Shown: positions 43,148 to 50,137 of the stretch, one piece after another
How the letters are laid out: every line of letters starts with the position of its first letter
Numbering within the stretch: the first letter of the stretch is position 1
Assembly (NCBI RefSeq): GCF_002019595.1
Contig: NZ_KV917369.1
Coordinates: forward strand, 4,880,326 to 4,944,325
Origin: Priestia abyssalis
GTDB lineage: Bacteria > Bacillota > Bacilli > Bacillales > Bacillaceae_H
Length of the DNA stretch: 64,000 nucleotides
Direction: 5' to 3'
The notes under the pieces: generated by a model
Database searches by the model: none
Told to the model about the DNA's origin: nothing
What the model saw: the letters and a program-made list of their open reading frames with translations, nothing else
Program-made: the position numbers and the translations under genes

Positions 43148-43245
43148 ATAAATTCTACTAAATCATTGGACATTTCTTCATTCCATTTAGTGACATTTAT
43201 AATCGGTGGTCCAGGAAATAACACTTTCCTTGTTGCAGTTTCATT

Positions 43246-44670
43246 TTATGGCTGTTTGGGCTGACGATATTGTTTGAGCTCTTCTTCCAACTTGCGTTTT
43301 TCTTCTTCAAAATCTAAAACGGCAGGTATTTCTTCTTTTACCGGCTCTTTCTTTTCTTCCTTTTGATTTTGAAGCCAATCTGGCACCTTTTCCTTTCGTA
43401 CAGATTTTTTAGTGCTTGAGCGTTTTGTTTGCTTTGATTCCGTCCATTTTTGGTACTGTTTATGCTCACGCTTTGCCAAATCCATCGCTTCTTTGACCGT
43501 CTGGATATTTTTTCTTGCCCAGTGGCTTGCGATTTTTTCGACGTACGCTTTCGAAAGCTTCATATCCGACCGTAACATGACATAATAAATCAAGACATTA
43601 GCGACACCTGGCATTAATTTTTGCTGAAATAATACATCTTCTATAATTTGCAAGTCTGCTTTGGCCGGCTCTGCTCCCCCTGATAATTCTACCAACAGCT
43701 GTTTTGGAGAAATCAATTCTAACTGACGAATCAGCTGCTCCTCTTGCGTCTCTGGCTCTTTCTCTTTCATCGTCCGCAAAGTCGGTGGCTGAACCCGTTC
43801 CACAAGATGAGGAAGCTGGTCTCCCTGTTCAAATTGATAAAAATCACGGGAAGCTTTCCTCAGCAATTCAATGTCGATTTGATCATTCTCATCCAATGAC
43901 TGAAGGACTACGTTTTTCATTTGCAGAGGGTCAATGCCATATAAGAAGGCCAGTTTTTTTATCGCATTTTTTACCTTCGTTGTAATGGATTTTTTTGGTA
44001 CAAGAGATTCACTAAGCCCTGCATAGAACAATTCAAAATTAAAGGTATCATCCTCAATATCGATTTGCGCTTTAGAAGAATTGGACATATATTGGAGGTA
44101 AGGATCTATCTCAAGATCTTGCTTCGCCTCTTCTCCGGTATTGCTAATCATTTGACTCGTATGAAGAGAGTAAAATACCTCATTAAAAGAACGGGTAATA
44201 GACTGGAATTCACCATGTTCCAATGAGCGATCCGAGAAATACGTTTTTACTTTTTGAAAAATCGTTTTTCCCAGCCGATTATAGAGATAAATATTTAATA
44301 CACCATCATTAAAAAACTGTTCGGGGGTCAACGGAGGAATGAGCTCATACACAAATAAGCGGCTGTCACCCTCTTGCCTCACATACGTTTTTAATAATCC
44401 AATTCCCTCCAATTTCATACGTTCTTCATAAATACTTTTTAAATTTGTTTGCATCATCGCCATTAACGAATGGTGAGTGGCTTCTCTTCCCCATAAACGA
44501 TCTTGTTCCAATTCACTCCAAAGGGTCATATATAAACTAAAGCATAAAGAACCAATCAACGGCTGATAAAGCATCGTTAATATTTTACGGTCATAATCTT
44601 GAAGAATGCCGTTTGAGCGGACTATATACCGGTCTACAGGAATTAATTCTTTCCAATGCTGTTCTGTCAT
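43246..44670 (-). CDS. dnaB: Replication initiation and membrane attachment protein DnaB
   Basis: A 474-residue primosome component of the DnaB/DnaD superfamily (not the E. coli helicase), which helps recruit the helicase and attaches the origin to the membrane in B. subtilis. It has an N-terminal winged-helix part (residues 1-110), the DDBH2-type domain near 320-400 with ISPKQLLVELSGGAEP and YYVMLRSDMKLSKAYVEKIASHWARKNI, and a charged C-terminal tail. It is downstream of nrdR and upstream of dnaI as in relatives. Confidence 0.95.
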   Translation of the reverse strand: MTEQHWKELIPVDRYIVRSNGILQDYDRKILTMLYQPLIGSLCFSLYMTLWSELEQDRLWGREATHHSLMAMMQTNLKSIYEERMKLEGIGLLKTYVRQEGDSRLFVYELIPPLTPEQFFNDGVLNIYLYNRLGKTIFQKVKTYFSDRSLEHGEFQSITRSFNEVFYSLHTSQMISNTGEEAKQDLEIDPYLQYMSNSSKAQIDIEDDTFNFELFYAGLSESLVPKKSITTKVKNAIKKLAFLYGIDPLQMKNVVLQSLDENDQIDIELLRKASRDFYQFEQGDQLPHLVERVQPPTLRTMKEKEPETQEEQLIRQLELISPKQLLVELSGGAEPAKADLQIIEDVLFQQKLMPGVANVLIYYVMLRSDMKLSKAYVEKIASHWARKNIQTVKEAMDLAKREHKQYQKWTESKQTKRSSTKKSVRKEKVPDWLQNQKEEKKEPVKEEIPAVLDFEEEKRKLEEELKQYRQPKQP

Positions 44671-44702
44671 ATTATTCGAACCTTTCTTTACAATCCATAA
44701 AG

Positions 44703-44742
44703 CTAAAAAAAGAGCTTTAAGGAATCCTTATGAGCTCTTTTT
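44703..44742 (-). terminator. Terminator between nrdR and dnaB
   Basis: AAAAAGAGCT and AGCTCTTTTTTT on the minus strand enclose a partly paired loop (TAAGGATTCCTTA), placed right after the nrdR stop. Confidence 0.75.
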
Positions 44743-45202
44743 ACGCGCGTTCTTTTTTTATTAATTCTTTTAACTCATCAATAAATACATTGATATCTTT
44801 AAATTGTCGGTAAACAGAAGCAAAACGTACATAGGCTACTTCATCAATCTTTGCCAAACGCTCCATTACCATTTCACCTACTGATTCTGATTGAACTTCA
44901 GCTGCTCCCTGGCTGCGCAGCTCTTTTTCAATATCAAAGATCGTATCTTCAAGCTGCTTTAAAGTAACAGGACGCTTTTCACACGCCTTGATCAATCCGC
45001 GCAATAATTTATCTTTGCTAAATTCTTCTCTTGCTCCATCCTTTTTAACGACGATAAGAGGAGTTTCCTCCACTTTCTCAAACGTTGTAAATCGATAATG
45101 GCATTGTTCGCATTCGCGTCTTCTTCGAATAGACCGTCCTTCTTCAATAGGACGAGAGTCTAATACTCTTGTTCCATTAAAATGACAAGAAGGGCACTTC
45201 AT
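44741..45202 (-). CDS. nrdR: Transcriptional repressor NrdR
   Basis: Represses ribonucleotide reductase genes in response to dATP/ATP. The 153-residue protein has the N-terminal zinc ribbon (MKCPSCHFNGTRVLDSRP ... CEQCHYRFTTFE) and the ATP-cone domain (VVKKDGAREEFSKDKLLRGL). ATG 45202 follows GGAGCTGAGAGA; an open extension to 45277 is not needed because NrdR proteins begin at MKCP. Confidence 0.97.
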   Translation of the reverse strand: MKCPSCHFNGTRVLDSRPIEEGRSIRRRRECEQCHYRFTTFEKVEETPLIVVKKDGAREEFSKDKLLRGLIKACEKRPVTLKQLEDTIFDIEKELRSQGAAEVQSESVGEMVMERLAKIDEVAYVRFASVYRQFKDINVFIDELKELIKKERA

Positions 45203-45304
45203 TCTCTCAGCTCCAATAATTTCTTTTATTTTCATCTTATAGAAAATGACGTACGAATACAAGACTATCCTACGCAAATCTGACGATTACTTCTTTATGG
45301 ACCA

Positions 45305-45691
45305 TCATCTTTTGGACAACACCATCTGTTTGTCAAGAAGTTCATACATTTTTTTGACCAACGCCTTACTGTAGCCGAAGTCCATCGGGAGGAGGGTCGT
45401 TTCTGTCGTAACAGAGAAATCGACAGCCGTCTCAAACGGTCTAACCGATACGATGCTTATCACCATAAAAGCCTTTTTTCCTTTTTTGACATTTACGCTC
45501 AATTCCCCGTATTCTTCAGTTGCCGACAACAGCTCAAAATCGTCCAGCCCTTCAATCAATTTCTTTACTTCAGTAAAAGTGTGGGCAGTCGTTGTTTTAT
45601 AGTAATGTGTTCTCAATTGCAAATCCTGATGCTCGTCCGATGTTTCACAATGATTAGAGAATACTTGTTTTATAGATTGCAGCAAACCCAT
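45305..45691 (-). CDS. Conserved-looking cytosolic protein of unknown function
   Basis: A 128-residue protein that I do not recognise. No membrane segment or signal peptide; an N-terminal segment with Cys and several His, then alternating strands and helices (TAHTFTEVKKLIEGLDDFEL, FMVISIVSVRPFETAVDFSVTTET). ATG 45691 follows AAAGGAGCTG. It lies between speD and nrdR; its frame is intact and has a good binding site, so it is a real gene. No function can be inferred. Confidence 0.7.
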   Translation of the reverse strand: MGLLQSIKQVFSNHCETSDEHQDLQLRTHYYKTTTAHTFTEVKKLIEGLDDFELLSATEEYGELSVNVKKGKKAFMVISIVSVRPFETAVDFSVTTETTLLPMDFGYSKALVKKMYELLDKQMVLSKR

Positions 45692-45774
45692 TACTTCAGC
45701 TCCTTTATAAATATTGCTTAAATTTCAGTATTACCTATGGGAGTTTACTCCATTTCAATTCATTCTTACATCCT

Positions 45775-45812
45775 TATAAGCGGTTGACAAGTGCCCTTGT
45801 CAACCGCTTATA
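45775..45812. repeat. Dispersed hairpin repeat, copy E
   Basis: TATAAGCGGTTGACAAG (45775-45791), loop TGCC, and its exact reverse complement (45796-45812). It is preceded by TTCTTACATC as in copy C. It is the shortest loop of the family. Confidence 0.8.
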
Positions 45813-45819
45813 TATAATA

Positions 45820-45850
45820 AAAAAAGAGGTGCATAAAATACACCTCTCAT
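45820..45850 (-). terminator. Terminator of speD
   Basis: GAGAGGTGTATTTTATGCACCTCTTTTTTT on the minus strand: a compact stem with a good T-tract, next to repeat copy E. Confidence 0.85.
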
Positions 45851-45871
45851 CCGCTTTTAACATTTCATCCA

Positions 45872-46252
45872 TTAAAGAGCTTTAACTTGTGCTTGTTTCA
45901 CTTGGACAGGACCCATTCCGCGCGGCACTTCAATTGTTTCGCGTGTTTGAGCTCCTAGTGCTTCTGCAATATAGTCAGCAGCAATTGTAGGATCTAATTC
46001 TCCACATGTATATACATCGATGCTCGCATAACCATGCTCAGGAAAGCTGTGGATAGTTAAGTGTGATTCAGAAATAATGACGACACCACTTACACCTTGC
46101 GGAGCGAATTTGTGAAATGCTACTTCACGAACCTCAGCACCTGTTTTTAATGCAGCATCTACGAATGTTTTTTCAATATACTCAATATCATTTAACTTAT
46201 CAAAATCGCAACCCCATAATTCCGAGATCACGTGACGACCCATTGTTTCCAT
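45872..46252 (-). CDS. speD: S-adenosylmethionine decarboxylase proenzyme
   Basis: Makes decarboxylated SAM for spermidine synthesis. The 126-residue class 1B proenzyme self-cleaves between Glu62 and Ser63 (ISESHLTIHSFPEHG) to create its pyruvoyl cofactor; His68 and Cys83 (VYTCG), needed for processing and catalysis, are present. ATG 46252 follows AAAGGGGGAAG and aligns with B. subtilis SpeD; the open frame to 46321 lies in the leader and is rejected. A structured leader and its own promoter precede it. Confidence 0.97.
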   Translation of the reverse strand: METMGRHVISELWGCDFDKLNDIEYIEKTFVDAALKTGAEVREVAFHKFAPQGVSGVVIISESHLTIHSFPEHGYASIDVYTCGELDPTIAADYIAEALGAQTRETIEVPRGMGPVQVKQAQVKAL

Positions 46253-46402
46253 AATAATACTTCCCCCTTTAACAAATTTTGATCGACTGTCCATGAAATC
46301 CTTTGCTATATGGAATGCCAACTACCACGGGGGAAAGTTAGTCCAGAGAGGTCCTAACCCTTTAAGTAGCCACATTGCCGAAGCGGCTTAAGAAGTTCAC
46401 GA
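46253..46402 (-). ncRNA. Structured 5' leader of speD (candidate regulatory RNA)
   Basis: Between the promoter and the speD binding site lie about 145 transcribed bases with two hairpins: CTTAAGCC paired to GGCTACTTAAG around 46364-46391, and GGGTTAG..CTAACTTTC around 46334-46360, followed by a C-run and the coding start. The layout is too elaborate for a plain leader. I do not recognise it as a named riboswitch; a role in polyamine or SAM control is a guess. Confidence 0.45.
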
Positions 46403-46407
46403 AAAAT

Positions 46408-46436
46408 AGTATACTTTGTTTAATCTAATTTTGCAA
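46408..46436 (-). promoter_or_regulatory. Sigma-A-type promoter of speD
   Basis: On the minus strand TTGCAA (46436-46431), a 17-base spacer, and TATACT (46413-46408). Confidence 0.7.
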
Positions 46437-46549
46437 CACGTGATTTTCAATTTTTTCATGAATTCCTTTACAAATTATTCTAAAATGTTAAAGGGTGTGT
46501 TTGCATTTATCTATTACTGTAACCCAAAAAAATCAGGATAAACACCAAA

Positions 46550-46591
46550 ATAAAATGCGCCTAACCTCATAATGGCTTAGGCGCATTTTTT
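46550..46591 (-). terminator. Terminator of gapB
   Basis: AATGCGCCTAAGCC and GGTTAGGCGCATT on the minus strand, followed by TTATTTTGG; located 29 bases past the gapB stop. Confidence 0.85.
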
Positions 46592-46619
46592 CATTATTTA
46601 TTATACAACAATGGGTGAT

Positions 46620-47651
46620 TTAGCCAATCTTCACTACAGAGGGCTGGGCCATTTTGACTGCAATATATTTCACCAAATCCACCACTCTTGTTGAGTAGCC
46701 CCACTCGTTATCATACCAAGCAAGTACCTTTACTTTACGTCCATCCATAACCATTGTTGAAAGACCGTCTACAATGGCAGAATGAGAATTTGTATTAAAA
46801 TCGATGGAAACAAGCGGTTCGACCGTGAAATCCACTATCCCCTTTAATGGGCCGTTAGCCGCTTTAGCAAATACTTCATTGATCTCGTCTACCGTTACAT
46901 CCTTTTTAACATCTACCACTAAATCCACCAGCGATACGTTTGGTGTTGGTACACGCAATGCCATACCATGCAATTTCCCCTTCAAATGAGGTAATACTAA
47001 TGATAAAGCTTTCGCTGCTCCAGTTGTAGTCGGAATGATAGACTGAGCGCAAGAGCGGGCACGTCGTAAATCTTTATGAGGATTGTCGATATTGTTTTGA
47101 TCATTTGTATAAGCATGAACCGTTGTCATTAAACCATTTTCAATTCCAAACGCATCGTCTAACACCTTTACAACCGGTGCCAAACAGTTTGTTGTACAAG
47201 AAGCATTGGAGATAATGAAATGATTATCGATATCAAATTTTTGTTCATTGACCCCCATGACAATGGTTACATCTTCATCTTTTCCAGGAGCGGTTAATAC
47301 TACTTTCTTTGCCCCAGCTTCTAAGTGAAGCTTCGCCTTGTCTCGTGAATTGAATTTACCTGTCGCTTCAATGACAAGATCAATATTTAAGTCTTTCCAC
47401 GGTAAATTTAAAGGATCACGTGAGTTTAAAAGGCGAACCGTTTTACCGTTTACAATTAGAGCGCCATCCACTGGGATAACTTCTCCATCAAATTTACCGT
47501 GTACGGAATCATATTTTACTAAATGAGCCAGTGTCTCAGCCGGGTAGCTTGCATTAATGGCTACAACCTCAACATTTTCTTCATTGATGATATTACGAAA
47601 CACCATTCTTCCTATTCTTCCGAAACCATTAATAGCAACCTTTGCTTTCAT
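46620..47651 (-). CDS. gapB: NADP-dependent glyceraldehyde-3-phosphate dehydrogenase (gluconeogenic)
   Basis: A 343-residue GAPDH that in B. subtilis works in the gluconeogenic direction. Rossmann motif INGFGRIGRMVFRN, catalytic Cys152 in SNASCTTNCLAPV. After the second strand the sequence reads VVAINAS: the acidic residue that follows Asn in NAD-specific glycolytic GapA is absent, which fits NADP use. ATG 47651 follows AGAGGGG; the frame to 47714 crosses the promoter. Two CcpN-type boxes lie upstream, predicting repression on glucose. Confidence 0.94.
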   Translation of the reverse strand: MKAKVAINGFGRIGRMVFRNIINEENVEVVAINASYPAETLAHLVKYDSVHGKFDGEVIPVDGALIVNGKTVRLLNSRDPLNLPWKDLNIDLVIEATGKFNSRDKAKLHLEAGAKKVVLTAPGKDEDVTIVMGVNEQKFDIDNHFIISNASCTTNCLAPVVKVLDDAFGIENGLMTTVHAYTNDQNNIDNPHKDLRRARSCAQSIIPTTTGAAKALSLVLPHLKGKLHGMALRVPTPNVSLVDLVVDVKKDVTVDEINEVFAKAANGPLKGIVDFTVEPLVSIDFNTNSHSAIVDGLSTMVMDGRKVKVLAWYDNEWGYSTRVVDLVKYIAVKMAQPSVVKIG

Positions 47652-47670
47652 GGCTAATCCCCTCTCTATA

Positions 47671-47715
47671 TATGTTATACTTATTCGTCGTTTATCACAA
47701 ATAAAGTATAACACA
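47671..47715 (-). promoter_or_regulatory. Two CcpN operators at the gapB promoter
   Basis: TATGTTATACT on the plus strand (47671-47681) and TGTGTTATACT on the minus strand (47715-47705) both fit the CcpN consensus TRTGHYATAYW exactly and face each other, as at gapB and pckA in B. subtilis. A TATAAC-like -10 element overlaps the promoter-proximal box. Confidence 0.85.
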
Positions 47716-47776
47716 TTTAAAATGAAAACGGTTGATTAAAATGTCTAATTTCTAAAATAAAAATATTCTGAACAAT

Positions 47777-47827
47777 AAAAAGATGGAGGAAACGGCATAA
47801 AAAACATACCGTTTCCCCCATTTTTTT
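47777..47827 (-). terminator. Terminator of coaE
   Basis: On the minus strand AAATGGGGGAAACGG pairs with CCGTTTCCTCCATCTTT (with G-T pairing) and ends in TTTTTATTG. It separates coaE from the gapB promoter. Confidence 0.75.
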
Positions 47828-47910
47828 AAATGTATTATTTTTATACAGCCTCAGGTTAAGCAATCATGCGGATTTTCTCGACACTATACATGTATAACGT
47901 AATGCTTCAT

Positions 47911-48525
47911 TCAGCACGAATCCTCCACAACGACATTCCATTTCGAAAGCACATCTAATAGCTGCCCTTTCGTTTCTTCAATGGTACCGTTGTTACTGAT
48001 AACCTCATCTGCAAGAGGCACTTTTTCCTGAAGGGGCATTTGTGATCGAATTCTCGCCTCTGCTTCTTCTTTTGTAAAATTGTTTCTGGCCATTAATCTT
48101 TCTAATTGAATGGAATCGTCGACAAACACAAGGAGTACCTTATCTACCAAGGATGTTAATTTACTTTCAAACAAAAGCGGGATATCCAGTACGACCGTTT
48201 CATATCCTTCTTGTAAAAAAAACTCCTTTTGTGCCAACATTGCTTTTCGAACTGCAGGATGGACGATTTGATTCAATAATTGTCTCTTTTCCTCATCTTG
48301 AAACACAATGGCTCCGAGTTTCGGACGATCCAGTTGTAAATCTTCCGCTAAAATGTCTGTTCCAAATGTACGTACGATATCTCTATAGGCCGGCCGATCT
48401 TTTTGTACGACTTCTTTGGCAATAACATCGGCATCAATAACAGGAATCGCAAGCTCCTTCAGCATGCCAGAGACCGTACTTTTTCCGCTTGCAATTCCTC
48501 CTGTTAAGCCTATAATAAGAGCCAT
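47911..48525 (-). CDS. coaE: Dephospho-CoA kinase
   Basis: Last step of coenzyme A synthesis. The 204-residue P-loop kinase has IGLTGGIASGKSTVS at the N-terminus, DADVIAKEVV near residue 33, the VVLDIPLLFES segment near 108 and the lid motif ARNNFTKEEAEARI near 145. Located downstream of ytaF and mutM, upstream of gapB. Confidence 0.97.
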   Translation of the reverse strand: MALIIGLTGGIASGKSTVSGMLKELAIPVIDADVIAKEVVQKDRPAYRDIVRTFGTDILAEDLQLDRPKLGAIVFQDEEKRQLLNQIVHPAVRKAMLAQKEFFLQEGYETVVLDIPLLFESKLTSLVDKVLLVFVDDSIQLERLMARNNFTKEEAEARIRSQMPLQEKVPLADEVISNNGTIEETKGQLLDVLSKWNVVVEDSC

Positions 48526-48552
48526 ATTTGTTTCCCCTTTCTTCTTTTAGTG

Positions 48553-49188
48553 CTACAATCTCCAAATTCCTATCATAATGAGTACCACACCGGGGATGAA
48601 AGAGAATGCTTTCATCCATTTTAAGCGTGAGAGAGCCTTCCCGCACCGGATTCCCATTAATAAAAAAGAAGAACTCATCAGAACCACTATTACGGCTAAA
48701 TAGAGCGGTGAATAACCAAGAAGCGCTGCTCCAATCCCTGCTCCAAAAGCATCTAAAGACAAAGCCAAGCCGAGCATCAATGCTTCGATGCCCGTGATTG
48801 AACCAGACTGGTCAAAATCCGCAGCGGTCGGTTTTTTCAAAATATGAATAACAACGCCAAATGATTTAATTTCCAGTTTCCATAACATTTTTTCTTCCTT
48901 TTGAGCAGATACCGCTTCATCGGAACGGAAGAATTGATATAACACCCACGCTCCCAGAAACACCAAAATGAACCCACCGAGCTTTTCTGTGAATTCAGGA
49001 GAAAAGAAACGGGCAATGCCTTTTCCTAGCATCATCGAACATATTAGGGATGCTGCAGAACAAAGAGAAATAATCACAATGGATTTCAATGGAATAAACA
49101 TATTGCGAAGGCCATATGTCAGCCCTACACTAAAACTATCCAAGCTAACGGCAAACGCCAATAAAAACAAGGAAAGCGTAACAATCAT
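48553..49188 (-). CDS. ytaF: MntP/YtaF-family membrane protein (sporulation-associated)
   Basis: A 211-residue membrane protein with six hydrophobic helices in two similar halves; each half has a conserved aspartate motif (FAVSLDSFSVGLTYG and LALSLDAFGAGIGAALLG), typical of the MntP/YtaF manganese-exporter-like family. In spore formers this branch is annotated as sporulation protein YtaF. ATG 49188 follows AAGGAGCC. It lies between mutM and coaE, as in B. subtilis. Confidence 0.9.
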   Translation of the reverse strand: MIVTLSLFLLAFAVSLDSFSVGLTYGLRNMFIPLKSIVIISLCSAASLICSMMLGKGIARFFSPEFTEKLGGFILVFLGAWVLYQFFRSDEAVSAQKEEKMLWKLEIKSFGVVIHILKKPTAADFDQSGSITGIEALMLGLALSLDAFGAGIGAALLGYSPLYLAVIVVLMSSSFLLMGIRCGKALSRLKWMKAFSFIPGVVLIMIGIWRL

Positions 49189-49284
49189 CGTTAGGCTCCT
49201 TCCATTCGATTTTCTACGTTTAGTATATGGAAAGAGCCTATCCATTGTTTATCCTATTATTTTTTCCTGCGATTTACCTTGCTA

Positions 49285-50118
49285 TCAGCCATCCCGGCGT
49301 TGACACTTAGGACAAATGTGGGTTCCCCTTCCGCTAACCACCGTTTTTTCGATTGCGGTACCGCATCGCCCGCACGGCTCCCCTTTTTTCCCGTATACAA
49401 ACAACTGAAGCTGAAACATGCCGATTTGTCCTTGTGTATTGACATAGGTCCGAATGGTACTGCCGCCTTTTTCAACCGCTTCTGTTAACGTATCCACGAT
49501 TTCGCGATGAAGATTTGTTACTTCTTCTTCTCTCAATTGATTGGCTAAACGCTCCGGATGGATGCCTGCACGGAATAAGGCTTCATCGACATAAATGTTC
49601 CCAAGGCCCACTACCGCTTTTTGGTCCAATAAAACAGCTTTAATTTTTCGGTTCGTTTTTTGCAGCTGCCTATATAGCATCTCTGGCGTAAATTCCTGTG
49701 AAAATGGTTCAGGCCCAAGATGCGATAAGGGGAGAGACAATTCCTCTTCTCCTTTTTTAAATAAATGCATCGTCCCGAACTTACGGACATCTCGATAACG
49801 CAGCTCCGTTCCATCCGTAAACCGAAAGAAAACATGTGTATGTTTATCATAGGGTTCTTCATTCTGGTGCAGCCCATATTTTCCTTCCATTCTTAAATGG
49901 GAAACAAGTACATAGTCATCCAAAAAGATTTTCAAAAATTTTCCGCGCCTGCCGACATCACGAATAGTTTGTCCAACAAGAGCATCCTGAAACTGCTGGA
50001 CTTCCACTGGACGTTTAATGATATTGGGCCATAATATTTTTACATGCTCAATCGTTTTTCCGATGACCAATTCGATAAGCGTTCGCCTTACGGTCTCAAC
50101 TTCCGGGAGTTCAGGCAT
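49285..50118 (-). CDS. mutM: Formamidopyrimidine-DNA glycosylase
   Basis: Removes 8-oxoguanine and formamidopyrimidines from DNA. The 277-residue enzyme starts MPELPEVETVRR, with Pro2 as catalytic nucleophile and Glu3 as acid; it has the helix-two-turn-helix GLGNIYVDEALFRAGIHP and a C-terminal zinc finger (CGRCGT ... CPKC). Because Pro2 must be the exposed N-terminus I choose ATG 50118, not the ATG two codons upstream. It follows polA by 19 bp and is probably co-transcribed. Confidence 0.97.
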   Translation of the reverse strand: MPELPEVETVRRTLIELVIGKTIEHVKILWPNIIKRPVEVQQFQDALVGQTIRDVGRRGKFLKIFLDDYVLVSHLRMEGKYGLHQNEEPYDKHTHVFFRFTDGTELRYRDVRKFGTMHLFKKGEEELSLPLSHLGPEPFSQEFTPEMLYRQLQKTNRKIKAVLLDQKAVVGLGNIYVDEALFRAGIHPERLANQLREEEVTNLHREIVDTLTEAVEKGGSTIRTYVNTQGQIGMFQLQLFVYGKKGEPCGRCGTAIEKTVVSGRGTHICPKCQRRDG

Positions 50119-50137
50119 CTTCATTCACTTCCTTTAC

